Shown: in pieces, positions 13,001-28,000 of the stretch
Numbering within the stretch: position 1 is the stretch's first letter
Layout of the letters: each line of letters starts with the position of its first letter
Assembly (NCBI RefSeq): GCF_002078875.1
Contig: NC_034438.1
Location: 65,363,404 to 65,427,403, forward strand
Reading direction: 5' to 3'
DNA: 64,000 nt
Origin: Numida meleagris
Taxonomy: Eukaryota; Chordata; Aves; Galliformes; Numididae
Program-made: the position numbers and the translations under genes
Notes under the pieces: model-generated
Databases searched by the model: none
Seen by the model: only the letters and a program-made list of their open reading frames with translations
Told to the model about the DNA's origin: nothing

Positions 13001-16000
13001 GATTGCCATTGCTGCCTTGAAGCAGCACTGGCAGCTCACAATTAGAAATCTACAGAACCTTAAACTGGACATTTTCAGGTATTCAGAGAACAGGAATGGA
13101 CAAAGGACTGGGAAGCTGACATTAACCCTCCCTACCCTGGACAAGATCGCTCCCTCGTCTCTTCTCCCAAACCCTTTACTAAATGTTTTTTTTGTGCCAG
13201 GCATTAGCGTAACGTAATTTTGTGAGACATTTCTTGTCTTTGAAAGACAGAACTATTATTCCACTTGGAGGTATGTCCCAGAAAAGTCAAAAACTTAAAT
13301 AACTCCAGGAACAGCCTAACGGAATACTTCTCACACAGTCCAGTCCTTGCTGATGGAGAGAGAGCAAAGACAAATTTGCTATCATATCAGATAGGCAAGT
13401 AAAAGTACGTTAACAGCATTGTTATTTCCTGACAGTTGACCTACTACAGGCCTTTTTGGATTTCCTTGTTCAGAAAAGCTGATGGTATGATCTCACAGTC
13501 TTCCTACTTTTCCCACATTTTGTACAGAATGAAATACAGACTGCTGATGACCAGTATCAATCTACTCATATGCCAAACAGTGGTCAGACTTCCTGTAAGC
13601 TTCAGAGACTGAACGGGTGCAGTAGTTTAGCTAATCCTCTCTCTACTGAACATATGAAATAGCTGCCAGGCGATCAGTTAAGATCTTTAAGTCTGGGCTC
13701 TTAAATGCTAACACAAGTGGTCTTGAAACACATCCTTTAAAACCAGCTCAAAAGGCAACCTTGAATGTTGACACTATGATTTGAAGAACCTGTGTAGCTT
13801 TTCCTAGGCCTCATACTCAAAAACTCAGATGTAATAGTTATGCAAGCAAGTTGAGCACATTCTACTTATGCTTGAACAAGTGTTGTCATCAGCCTATTCC
13901 CTACAGGAGGTTGCCAAAGCTCACCTCTCAGGTGCTGCACCTAGGAAAAAAGTTTAAGCTTCAGGATCAGTCAAAAATCGGCACTGCTTCCCATTCTGCT
14001 AGCAGAAGGCTGAATAAAATCCTGTATTTAAAGCTAACGGGGTGTTAGATCCTTTAAAAATGTATATACAACTGTCCTTAACAGCAGATTCTTGTTTACT
14101 ACCTACGGGAATTAGATGCGTTGGCTGAGACTCTTCCAGCTTGATTCTCAACCAATCAAAGTCTTGGTACCGCCGGCGAACAGAATACTCGGGCAAATCA
14201 AACTCAGCTCGGGTGGTCTGAAAAACAAGATTAGGGTAAGTTTAATGTACACCAAAGCCCCTCAGCTCAGAATTTAGCAGCAGTGCAACACAGCCATCAC
14301 TGATAAGGATGAGGAGGGACAAGCCCAGTACTAGAACTCCGTCCCTAAAATGAAGTTTACAAGCTGCATGAAAGAAATGTCCTTAGGCCTTTTAAGCAGA
14401 GGGAAAATCAGCAACAAGAAAAATGAGTACTAGGGATGTGTTCTTGAAGTTCATCAGTATTACACTGCATATTCTCAAATTTTGTGGGGGCAGTTTGGGA
14501 AGACGAGATATTCTGCACCATGTTAATCTCTCGCAGTTACACATTTGAGGATAACATATGAAATCTTCATTCCAAGGACAAGACTACTTTAGCAATCAAG
14601 AATTAAAAGCAAAGATAGTTCATGACTTGTTTATTCATGAAGTTGCTTAACTGTGGGTGAGGAATTTTTCACCACTACCCTGTATTCCAGAAACTACAGG
14701 CTTGTTAAACTCCTTCAAGGCTTTAAGATTAGAGCATAAGCCATTCCTAGGTTTGCTGTAGGAAAAGTTTTCTTGATTTTTAAGAAGAAACCAGTTTTTT
14801 TATATCAAGTTCACATAGGGTGTACCAAATTTCAGTATCAGTATATTAAGTTAAATAATTCAAGTTTCCATTCATTAAGGCAAGGAGTTACATTTGCCAT
14901 TACAAGTCTGAGGCAGAAGACAGGTATGTAGAGAAACTGTTGGCAAATGTTTTGTTAAGTCTTTAAACAGTCTGTAGAATAGAAAGCTAACTGTGTATGT
15001 ACTTACACAGTACATACTACAACTGTCTAACAGCACTAAAGAAACTATGTACTAACTAGGGGACTCTGTTAAAGAACTCGGTAGCAGACAGTCCTGACTG
15101 GAAGGTAGACAGTCCTTACCATGATGTCTCACTGAGAAGTACAGCTCAGAGAAACCTAGACAGTCATATTTAGTTACCTGCAACAACATCAAGATCATCT
15201 TGCAGCGAAAGTACTGCAGCATCACATCTACAGCCAGACATCAAAAATTTTGCATTTTGGAGAACACATCAGTTCTCCCAGCTTTCAACTAGCAGAGTCC
15301 AGCACTAAGCTATTTTGCTATTCATAGCTGCTGAAACCCCTGATAAACTCCAGCAGTGATTTTGCATTTACCTCCAGACTGACGGCAGCTTCCACATACA
15401 ACATTATTTGGAGAGAGCCAAGGGGTACCCTTTAAACACCATTCATCATTTTATTTGCATTCTGGATTGTTCCAAGTCTTCAGCAACTGCACATCTGCTT
15501 ACCAATCCCCACTGGGGATCCTGTGCAAGTTCTATGCCAGCATCCTCTTCAGGAAGAACCAGCAGCCTTAGCATGCTATCAACACATTAGCTTTAATACA
15601 CACTGAACAGCATGCTAATGTGATATTACCTCAAAAAGAAAGGCACAGAGAAACAGAAAACAAACCATTTCTTAGAATAGAAGACATCAAGCCCACCTCA
15701 TCCCTGTTCTAACTTGGTTGCTATGGTATGGTAAGGAGTATACTTAAGTACATATGCTAACATAATGGATCCTCATCAGTGTAGCACAAGAATTTGTGAG
15801 TAAGAGACTGCCTAGACTTAGATATCCACTGTGGATTTGTATTTTAGTCAGCTACACATCAGTGCAGCAACCAGCTTCTTTAACACAGCAGAGTGCCTCA
15901 GCACAAATGAGATTTTTGACACTTTATATGAAACATTTACAGTGGCTTGAAGCAAGACACTGAGCACTGGTACACTAGAATAAGATAATGCATAAGCATA

Positions 16001-19000
16001 CAAAGAGCCCGCATCAGCCAGTGCTGACTGCTTTGTCCCGTTAATGGGGAAGCTGTACTTCACTTTGCAGAAGATCATCAGAAATTGAAATGAAAAGTAA
16101 TCATTTAATAGAAGGGAGAGCTTATGTGAACTGGCTGTGGTAGGATGAAGCCCTCTGAAAAGAGCTCATACAGTGAATGTGTAATTGGGATGTCTACACA
16201 CAACAGTGTCTTACCCTGTAGCACAACAATGAAAGTGAAGTGTCCAGTCTGCTAGTTTAGAGAAACTTACTAACCAGTGCCCTGCTAACAGTTACAGAAA
16301 ACCAGATGCTACTTAGTCTGGAAGAAGGGAGGCAGGATTTGAGCAGGATAAGTCCTAGTCTACAATCTTAGTATCAGTTAGCGTTCATCTACAGCAAACT
16401 GTTCCTGCTGCCTTTAGGTTACAAACAGATTTGTAAAAGTTTTTCATTTTTCAGGTTTTGTTCTTCAAAAGGAGCCAAATGAAAATACATCATATTCATC
16501 AGCATTTTGGTGTTTGCTGTATGAGCTGTCAAATCTGGAGAGCAAATAAGCTTTTCAAAGACTATTTGGACAGAACATAAGAGCCCTTCAAGGTTTTAAC
16601 CACATCTCACTAATGCTGAAAGAATTTGGATTTCAGATCAAACTCTTCATTAGCTTGGCACAAGTTATTTTTTCCAGATTGCACACAGAATGGAAGAGGG
16701 TCTTGCCACCATCCAGGAATGGCAAGTAAAGTCTAGGTTTTTGACAAAGTTATATTTCTCCTGCTTTCTTAGTAAGATTCATAAATCTCATTTTTCCAAA
16801 GACACGTCTCTCCCAAAGGAATTTGAGAAACTGACGTGGCAGACCTCAGCCTCCTAAAAATAATGGGTAAGACACTTCCAGGGATTTTTTGACAATTCCA
16901 GCACAGTTCCACTAAGTAAGCACTGCAGTATTCCAGGCTCAGTTTTACTTGTCAAAAAGCAGGAAGGGTTACAGACACTTCTACCTCTTGTTGGAAACAG
17001 TATTAAGGCAAACACCGAGTCTTGGTATTTCTTCTTTCTTGAAAAGAGTTAGCAGCCAAACCTAAAGCTAGTCTGTGACAACTATGCACATGTAATTATT
17101 TTCCTCATTCTAGTTCTGGTCTTTTACTCACTAAGTACTTTTATGTATTTCCCCCATGTTAGTATTTAAGCCCACGGTAAAAAATTCTATTAAAAAAAAA
17201 ACAGTAGAATGGTGGGGGAAAGGCAACAGTGTTGACGTTCATATCAGTTCATAGTTTTGTTCACCTCACATAATTTAGCCCATTTGAAAAAGAGCATTTA
17301 ACATCTGCACTTCTGTAGGGAGCAAGCTACTCTGTGTACTCATCTATTCAATGCATGCACTGGAAGCAGGGGCAGAAGGAGAGGAAGAGAACAAGATTTC
17401 TAGTTCAGCATTCAGTGGTTTGAAGGCAACTCCATTCAAGCTGCAGAGCAACTGCAGGACACTGAGGAATGGCATACAGCTGTTCAGACTTCCATGGAAG
17501 AAGGCACAGAAGAATGCCCTGCCTTCCTAGAAAGTACAATAAAAGCAAAGTTAGAAATACTTCAATGTTTCCCTTAGGAGAGATGACTACATAGCATAAG
17601 ATTGATTTTACCCTGTCCTGCCTCAGAAGAAACATCTTCTAGATAAAATCCCTCTTGAGTATACATCAGTTTATCTGAAGAGCTACAACTTCAATCATTA
17701 CAAGCAAGGCCATTTAAGTTCCAGCATGAGCTTAACTCACCTTCTCTTTTGGTTCCACTAGTCTCCCCTTCTAAGAAAACTTTTGTTATCAAGAAGAAAA
17801 CAGGATATCAAAAACAGTCAGCAAAGCCAGGTTTGATTTGCTCATCCCATTCTTTTGGAGATTCTTATTCTGCTGTTATAGAATGTGTTAATCCAGAACA
17901 CTTGCTGAGGAACACTACTCAGCTCTTAGAAGGAAACCATGAAAGCAGGGATACAAGCAAGACCAATGTAACTCCATAATTTCATCTCAGATTCACTGCA
18001 AGCCTTTTAGACTAAACATTCTGGACCCCTCCTCAGCCACCACTACCTACAGACAAAGATATCAGTGCATGGGGAATCTAGGGCATACCAGAAGACCTCT
18101 ATTTCTGCTGTTGCAATAGATGACTTTTCTAAAAGATGCAAAAAAAAAAAAAAAAAAGGTAAACAAGAAAATACTACTGCAGCCAGGTTACACTCTTTCT
18201 CTACAGTGGTTTCCAGCCAGAGACTCAAGTTTGTGTTACAGTACTGATAATTACACTCCCCTCAGATGACTGGAACAAGACTTGCAACAGAGCTATGAAC
18301 TACAACCTGAAGGTAGAAACATCAGCACCTACCCTGATCGTAGCATCTAAGAATTATTCCTATGCAGCTTTTGCCATGTTTAATTACTGATTTCAGCTAC
18401 AGTGGCTTACTGGGCAATTAGCTAGACATCAAAGAAGACTTGTTTGTACTGCAAGATTGAGTCAGGCCATTAATATTGTTAAACTTCCAACGAGACTTTT
18501 TCAAACAATAGTAGACTAGATTGTTGACCTAAGAGGTTAGCCAGAAGTTTACAAGAATAAGTAATAAACTCAAACAGGTGAGGTGATTAATGAGGATAAA
18601 TTATGCACCATTTTAAAATAGTATCGTAACGCTATGATACAGTAGCATTATGTGCTACAGTGAGATGCAGAATAAAGCAAGTACTAACAGTACTTGATAG
18701 ATATCTTGGTAGATATGAAATCTGTGGGTTTTTTTAAATTAAGAAAAAAAGGCAATACTGAGTAACATCTGCTCTAAGGCAAATACCTTATCCACTTTCT
18801 AGATTCCAGTTTAAGTGGTGCTGTTGAAGCAGGTGCAGAGGAGAGCCATGAGGATTGTGATGCTCCATACAGCCATGATACTCAGAGGCTGGAGTACCTT
18901 TCCTATGAAAAAAGGTTAAGGGAGCTGGGCTTGTTCAGCCTGGAAAAGGTTCTAGGGAGACCTCATTGCAGCCTTCTACTACTTAAAGGCTGCTTATAAA

Positions 19001-22000
19001 TAGGAGGGAGACCAACCAACAGTAACAGGACAAGGGCAGAATGGTTTTATACCAGAAGAGAGGAGATTTAGGCTAAATGTTAGGAAGCAATTCCTTACTC
19101 GGGGTGGTGAGACACTGGCACAGGCTGCCCAAGGAAGCTGTGGATGCCCCATTCCCAGAGACATTCAAAGCCAGGTTGGATGGGGCCCTGGGCAGCCTCA
19201 TCTAGTGGTCAACAAACTTGCCCACAGCAAGGGACTAAAACTGGATGGGCTTTAAGGACCTTCCCAATCCAAGCCATCCTATGATTTTACGATTAAGAAG
19301 GAAATCCTTGTATTAACAAGGGTTAACAATTGTTTGCTAACAATTAACAAGTTTTCAAACAGAACAGCAAGAGTGCCACTGTGTAGAGATAGTTTATCTT
19401 GACATAATAATCAAGTCTTCAGCTTATTCCTTCTGATCTTGGAAAAGCCAAAGGCAAAGGCACTCCACATAAAAATTTCCTTCAATACTTAGAATTTTTT
19501 ACTGGTTAAGATACATTATTTCTTGCAAGACTAAGATAGAACAACCAAGAATGGCAGGCCTATGTTAAACCTGCAATAAGAGGTAGCTTCTATGTTCAAG
19601 TCCATATTTTCCCCAGTGCAACCTGAAAGTGGAACTTCTGAGAGGAACTTCTTTTTTGCAAGATATATATGGGTTGTGAAGACTTTCTTATCTCAAGGGA
19701 AAATACCCCCTCCAGTAGTTACTGCCATCTAAGCAAGCCACAGTAATGTAAATCTTTCTGGACAAGATATAATCACAGTGAAGCTGGTGAACACTTTTTA
19801 CATTAGGTAACTACAAGTGCCCAAAGAAGATGTCAACATTATCTCAAAGTTGATGCTGATGAGACAACCTAGTTAACGGAAATTAAAGTGCCAGCTGTAA
19901 GTGCAATAAGCTTTTCAGTTTCCTTTTCCTACTAGTATAACTAGGTTACATTAATGGCTGCCCTACACTACCTTGAAAAAATCTGCATTCTTTTGGGAAA
20001 CATTCTAATGCTACTTAGTTCTAACAATCAACAACTACAAGAAAGCTAGTTTACCTCTGAGGATGAAAATTACAATATTATGATTTAGATAAGCAGATGA
20101 CAGAGGAAGTGTGACAGACACTTAAGCAACAAGATTAAAGAATTCCAGAGAATGATAGACAAAATGAGTGAAGATTAACAGTGAATTAACAAGAAGGTGC
20201 ATTCCCCTCTAGCAAAGGTAACTCAAACCAAATGGGTGTCAGATTACTTTACATGAAAATTTTTCAAGCGAAAGAAACTGGCTTTTCAAGTTTACAAACA
20301 GTTTTGTTTAAGAGACAAGATCTAAACTGACACATTAAAAGTTTTACATTACTTCACATACTGAAGTAGTAACAGTTCCTATAAAAGAAGTCACACCATC
20401 AATACATTTATTACAAGGTACTGAAAGACACTAAGTTCTCATCCTTAAAATAAAGAGATAGAATACCAAGCATAAACATCCAGAACACTCCTTTCAAAAA
20501 CAAACAACAACAAAACTTCCCAAGGTAAAAAAGCAGTAGGAAAGGAGAATGTTGCTTAGTACCTTTGTTGTAACTCTATACGTGATGTAAGTCTCCATCG
20601 TGCATACGTGTTTTTTGGGATCATCAACAGTAACAAACAAGTCTTTTGTTTCCCCATCCAAGTCATCATCCAGCTGCAGTCTGTTGAGAAGAGATGAGGA
20701 GGAGGCTGGGCTAGAAGTATCAACAGGTGTGCCATTGGGTAGACTGAGATCCTGTTTCGAAAAAGAAAAAAAATCATGACATTTTAGATACATTAAGAGA
20801 TTCACCATAAAGCAGTGTTCTTTGAGATGCCACTGACAAGCTTCATTGATAGTTCTATTTCTTTTTGGCCATTATCACACAATTTTCTTTCAACAGCTTC
20901 AAGGATCAGCCCATTCCAGGACACGCTGGCAACCATTCAAGTTTGCAGCTTGAATATTAAGCTCAAGAAATGTTCGGCTGTTCCTCAAGTTGAAAAGAAA
21001 GCATGTTACCACTCTGCTTCCCCTTAATACTGAGCAAACCAGTTTATTTCCATGAGAAATCAGAGATGATGTTGAACCAACTTAGACCCTGAAAATGAAA
21101 CAACTAGGCAAATTAGGAGACCTATTTGTAAGACAGGCTTCAGGCAAAGTGGCAACACTTCAGCTGACTGATGTGAGTCAGCCTTCCCCTGGAGACTCCC
21201 ATGGAGTCAGGAGAGAAAACTCATATCAGAAACTTCTGATCCAGATCACTAGATGTATCTACATGCACCTCCCTCCAGAGTCTTAAGGCCCATGGATACA
21301 CTGTGCCTTGCTTGGAGGTCCTTATCCCCATCCTTCCAATTCCAAGATTATCATCCAATGCATAGAGAAAAGAGGTTAAAAGAACCAGCAAGTAGCCATT
21401 TTAGGATGAGGCACACAAGGGTTTAGGATGCCTGTAATTCCTAAAAACTCACCCAACAGCGGAAAAAAAATATATATATAGATATATATATATTGAACTT
21501 GATATATCCCTACATCTTCAAGGCTTAGAATTTGGTATAAACCAATTATTCTATGCGTCTCTGCCCTGGTCGTGTAGCAGACCTAGCTGACCACGTGTAA
21601 AAAGCTGTACAGGAACATTTGACTATAGTCAAAAAAAGTGCCAAAGATTCAAGCCTCTTACTTACAGAGAAGATTGACTGCTGCAGATTTTTGTTGCTGT
21701 TGTTTAAGTCATAGCACAAGATGTTACACATAGAACATTTCCCTTTCAAGGACAAAGGTTCCCCTGAATGCTAGACGTGGTGAAATATCACTACAGCTAA
21801 AGCAGCATCTCAACTAGTAGCGTTTAGTTCAAGAACTACTGCTCAGCCCCAGCTTCATTTAGTCTTTACATGGCTAACAGAAACATGCAATTTCAGCTAA
21901 GGAATTATTTCTGTGTAAGATCTCATTTGCTCATCAGTATTCCTTATGCAACTATGGTTTATGTTCCAGCTGAACAAGGGTAGTCCTCATCCTCAAAAGA

Positions 22001-25000
22001 CGTCCTCCTTTGCTCAAGGGTTCAGAATTATCTCTCAGGTGAGAACTGCAAGAACAGGCTTCTTATCAAGGTCTGCCTTTGACAATGGCTAAAATTGATG
22101 CTAAGCTGCTACCAGCCTTTGTTACAAACCCACTATTAGAACACTAGGATTTTAGAGACAGACCCTCTGACTGCCACAATCCTGCAGAACAGTGCTAGTA
22201 CTGTTCCCCACTTTGAGGATTGCTTATGTAGTCGGGAGAAAAATACTTTAGCCTAGACATTTTGGGGAAAGGCAGATCCAAATTACTGCCTACAAACAGA
22301 CATTTAGATACATTCTCCCAGGTAATGCTCAGAAGCGGATGTCAACACATGAAACACTGTAGATTTAACTCACAAATGACCAAGAATGAGAATGTAGGCA
22401 CTAAGATGCTCTTTCAAGAGGGCAAAGGAGCAGGATGAATGTGGCACAGCTTGCCAGCTCATATATGAGATAGCTGTCCTGAACCACATAAGAAGCATCT
22501 GGCTCAGACTCAGTATACAAGGAGCCTGTATAACAGGAAACTGCAATGACACAACAACCCAGAAGAAAAAAAGTTCTGCTACAATCAGGAAAACAGAATA
22601 AGCAGATGTCAGGGTAAAATGAGATGCAGGAGATGGCTACAGAAATTCTGCAGTTCAGCTAGACAGGCAAATTTGGCAAAAGATTGGTAAAGAGCAATGA
22701 AAGCCCTGGGACACTGCAGTAGCTGTAGACAAGTCTGCTCTTACTTCCAAAAAGAACAGGCAGCTCTTGATTGCCCATGTGCAATATGAATTAGTGTAAG
22801 ATAAGTTGTGCCAGAATTGCAGCAAGTTCTAAACTTCCAGAACGGAAATGAATTAATTGTGGAAACAGTTTAAACCCGATCAAACAGCACATTCTCGAAA
22901 GCCTGTAAAAACCCTTCCAAAAGGCAACTTAAAGAATATAGTGGAATCTTCTTAAGTTACAACAGTTCTACATCAAGTTGTTAGAACAACTGGAAGAAGG
23001 CCTAAGGGTGAAGCATGTGACCATGTTCACAAAGTCAAGAAATTTCCCCACCGGTTCTGTTGGAAGACTACAATGATCGTATTAACACACCTTGCACTTT
23101 TTAAGCAGGACAGAGGTCTGTAAAGGCTGGAATCCACTACAGTCTACTTGAGTATGTTCTTGAAGTCATAGCTTCTGTGGAATGTTTCGGATATTAAAAC
23201 AAAGGCTGCAAGTAGCTTTACTCGATTCCGGCCTTGGATGAAATGCTCCAATCTAGATTAAGCATCAGCTCTACACCACTTTTAGTTAGAAGCTGGAGGG
23301 CTGCAAGCTACAGCTGGGGAAAGGACAGAGGAAGCATATATTTAATACTATTATGCTACACAGCTTTGCCTCTGATGGCAAAACCCTCCCCCCACTCATT
23401 CAGGGCTGGCATCACGCACTGCTGTTTGGCTGGGTTTCAGCAGCTGAAGGCCAAGTGAGAAACCAACTGTTTGTCCTTAGCAATGGGTGGAGCCTCTAAA
23501 CTAGCTGCACAAGATAAGGAACTGCTGGAGTCTTTGTTTAGGAGCAGGCTAGAACCTTTGTTGAAGTCTTAACCATTGCTAGAAGGAGGGAGGCTTTCAA
23601 GTGTCACAGCAGATGGCCCATCAATCTGAGTTGTCTCAGGCTGTAATCCTGAAACAGAGCACTTCTGCATCATGTTAAATGGGACGGGCGTTCTTCCACA
23701 GGACTTGCAGTCTTGCTTCCGCAACTGCATCATCTGTTCTAGCCTACTTTTACCACAGAAAGGAGTCAGTCCTGCAAAGCCTGGCAGGAAAAGAAATCTA
23801 CATCCATCTTCACTTCTCCCTGTCAACACAATTATCATACCCAAGAGCATTTGAAATACTGCTAATATTAAATGTTCCATATAACAAGAGAGTCTGGCTT
23901 CAGTGCCAGGGACTCATGCATCAGCTTCACCTTTGGTGTGGCAAGGTAGCCACTACTTTAATTACCTAGCTGCATTATGAGATCAGCACAGTCCAAGTTC
24001 TAGCAGGTACCTACTGCTTACAAAGTTCTTCATAGAAATAGAGCCTTTTTCATGCAGCACCTGATACAGTAGAGTCATCCTGCCATGAATTAGAGCAGAA
24101 CCACAACAGTGATGAGAAAAGGCAGCTTCTAGTGATGAGGTAAATGGGATGAATGTTCTGTCTGCAGATTCTTCAAGTTTCAGGAAGTATCCTGGAAGAT
24201 CTCCTCAGATTTCAAATCTTCTTCTACTGTAAATAAGAAAGATTCCTCATCTCCTCAGGCCACTATCACTACTGTCACCTGCAGAAGCAGGTCAGGTGAA
24301 GATCTAGCAAGGCCTGGATTACAACTTACGACAGAAATAATTCAACATTCAGACCTCCAGGCCTGTGACTACTGGTTGAGTCTTTCGTGCGCAGTCTGAT
24401 TATCAGTAGGTAGTCGTACAGTTCTTCACACATTTTTGTGGAGTTTGGAGAATTCATCATAATACCCAAACTTCTGGATTCATGAGATCAGATGACTCTA
24501 GAAGCAAGGTTGGTCTTCTGGCACTCAATACAAACAGCAGCTAACTGTCTGCTCTAGATGCGTGAGCCCTGCCAACTATACAGGTTGCTATTTGGTAAAG
24601 AAGCAGCTTTGCATTCTTCTGTTGGATTATGCAGCCCAAACACTATGACTGGTTAGCCTGCACAGAAACGTATCCTAAATCTTTCAAGAAACTCGCTTCA
24701 AGTTTAAAACTCAGCTGAATTTTATGAACTTGAAGCCTGCATGTGAGATGCAGAATGAGTTGCGAAGTTTCCAGCTGATCTCATCTTCTCCCTCCTTCAT
24801 TTCCTCAGGACATTTTCCAAGAGTCTAGATTTACACAGCAGCTTGGAGCCACAAAGTAAAACCTCAAGAGCTTGGTATTCAGTCTTCTGGAAGGTAGCAT
24901 CCCCCCTCTAGAGCAGTACACACCAGAGAGAATGCAAACCTAGAAGGCTAAAAAAAAAAAAAAAAAGTCAAAAATTTTGTAGGTAGTGGTTTATTTTCAA

Positions 25001-28000
25001 GTGAAGATCATGTATTCTCTCGCCAAGTAGCTACTCAAAATCCCAGCTTCTAAAAATTCAACACTAGTTTTCGCCTATCCTGCCTTAGCAAGTGAGTAGC
25101 TGACCTGGATTGTAAATCTATTGAAGCAGTTGTCCACAAAGAAAATGAAAGCGGTGGTTCCACTAGGTTTGAGTCATAAAATCATAAAGGTTGGAAAAGT
25201 TCTCTAAGATCATCTAGTCCAGCTGTTCACCTACCACCAATACAACCAAGTAAACCATGTTCCTTAGTACCACATCTCCGCATTTCTTGAACGCCACTAG
25301 GGATGGTGACTCCACCGCCTCCCTGGGCAGCCCATTCCAGTGCCTGACCACTCTTTCAGAGAATTTTTTCCTAGTGCCCAACCTGAACCTCCCCTGGCGC
25401 AACTTGAGGTCATTCCCTCTCATCCTATCACTAGTTACCTGGGAGAATAGGTTGGCCCCCAGCTCACTACAACCTCCCTTCAGGTAGTTGCAGAGGGCAG
25501 TAAGGTCACCTCTGAGCCGCCTTTCTCCAGACTTAACAATCCCAGTTCCCTCAGTTGTTCCTCATAAGTCTTGTGTTCCAGTCCCCTCACAGCTTTGCTG
25601 GACTTCTCTGAACATGCTCCAAGGTCTCACTGTTTGCAGGCCCAAAACTGAACACAATACTCAAGGTGCAGCCTCAACAGTGGTGAGTACTGAGGGACGA
25701 TCACCTCCCTGATGCTGCTGGCTACACTTTTCTCTGATACAAGCCAGGATGCCGTTGGCCTTCTTGGCCACGTGGGCACACTGCTGGCTCCTGTTCAGCG
25801 AGTGTCAACCAACACTCCCAGATCCTTTTCCTCTGCAAAGCCTTCCAGCCACTCTGCCCCAAGCCTGTAGCATTGCATGAGGTTGTTGTGCCCAAAGTAC
25901 AGGATCAGACACTTGGTCTTGCTGAACTTCATCCCGATGGCCTCAGCCCAGCGATCCAGCCTGCCCACGCCACTCTGTAGGGCCTTCCTACCCTCAGGGA
26001 AATTGATACTTCCTCCCAGCTTGGTGTCATCTGCAGTCTTACTGAGTGTACACTCAATTCCCTCATCCAATTCATCAGTAAAGATATAAAGCAGGATGGG
26101 CCCCAGTACCAAACCCTGGGAAATATCACTTGTGATGGGTCACCAGCTGGATTTAACTCCTTTCACCACCACTCTCTGGGCCTGGCCCTTCAGCCAGTTC
26201 TTTACTCAGCAAAGAGTGTACCTGTCCAAGCCATAGGCTGTCAGCTTCCCCAGAAGAATACTGTGGGAGACAGTGTCAAAGGCTTTGCTGAAGTCTAGGT
26301 AGACTATGACAACAGCCTTTCCCTCATCCACCAGGCAGGCTACCTGGACATAGAAGAAGATCACGCTGGTCTAGCAGGACTTGCCTTCCATGAACCCATG
26401 CTGGCTGGGCCTGATCCTCTTCTGTACTGCATGTTGTGTGACTTCACTTAAGATGATCTGTTCCATAACCTTCCCTGGCACCAAGGTCATGCCGACAGGC
26501 CTGTAAGTTCACTGGATCCTCCTTATGATCCTTCTTGTAGATGGGGATCACATTGGCAAGCCTTCAGACCTCTGGGACCTCTTTGGTTTACCAGAACCGC
26601 TGATAGATGGCGTAAAATGGCTTGGCAATCACCTCTGCTGGAACCCTTGGGTGGATCCCATCTGGCCCAATGGACTTGTGACTGTCCAGGTAGAGTAGCA
26701 GGTCTCTGTTTCCATATGAGCCTTGAGGGGTTTACTCTGCTCTCCGCCTCAGACTTCCAGGTCAGGAGGCCGAGTACCCCAGGGATAACTGGTCTGACAA
26801 CTAAAGGCAGATGTAAAGAAAGTATTGAGAACTTCAGCCTTATCCTCCTCAGTGGTCACATTTCCCACCACATCCAGTAAAGGATGGAGATTCTCCTTAG
26901 TCCTCCTCCTACTGTAAATACAGTAAAAAAATTTAATAAAAAATTTTTTTGTTCTTTTACTACAGTGGCCAAGTTGAGCTCATACTAAGTTTTAGCCTTA
27001 CTGATTTTCTCCCTGCATAGCCTAGCAACTTCCTGGTTCTTTCCCTAAGTTGACTGCCCCTTCCTCCTCAGGAGGTAAATTCTCTTTTTTTCATGGAGCC
27101 TCAGAAAGTACGCCCTGATCAGCCAACACCATTTCTTCTTCCCTGGTGGCTCATCTTATGGCATGGGGAGACAGCCTGCTCCTGCACCTTTAAGACTTCC
27201 TTCTCAAGGAGCATCCAGCCTTCCTGGACCCCTTAAACCTTCAGAACTGAATCCCAAGAGGTCCTCCCAACCAGCATCCTGAACTGTCCAAAGTCTGCCC
27301 TCCAGAAGTCCAAGGCAGCAGTTTTGCTGGGCACCCTTTCTGACTTCACCAAGAATCAAGAATTCAACCATTTTGTGGTGACTCTGCTCAAGACAGCTCG
27401 ACCTCCAGCAGTCCTCTGTTAGTGAACAGCAGGTCTAGCAAGGCACCTCCCCTGGTAGACTCTCTCACCAGCTGCGTCAGGAAGTGGACTTCAACACACT
27501 CCAGAAACCACCTAGACTGCTTCCTCTGTGCTGTACTGTGTTTCCAGTATAGATCAAGGAAGGTGAAGTTACCCATGAGAACAAGGGATGGCAATTGCTC
27601 AACTTCTACTATCTGCTTGTAGAACACCTCATCCATCTCTTCATCCTGGTTAGGCGGTCTATAACAGAGCCCAACCAGGATGTCTGCATTGTTGGCCTTC
27701 ATCCTGATTTTCACCCACAGAGACTCAACCTTATCATTCCCAGCCTGAGCTCTACGACACTGAAATGCTCTTTAACAAAGAGCCACGCCACCACCTCTCC
27801 TTCCTTGCCTATCCCTTCTGAAGAGCTTATAGCTATCCACTGCAGCATTCTAGTTGTGAGAGTGATCCCACCATGTTTCAGTAATGGCAACTAAGCCATA
27901 GTTTGCCTGCAATACAATGGCTTCCAGGTTCTCCTGTTTGTTGCCCAAGCTGCTTGAATTGGTGTAGATGCACTTCAGGAGAGCCATCTGCCTAATCCTC

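Noticed and set aside
18140..18157. A run as the poly-A tail of a processed pseudogene
   Set aside because: No gene-like sequence or target duplication adjoins it; the same holds for the A runs near 1779 and 24950.
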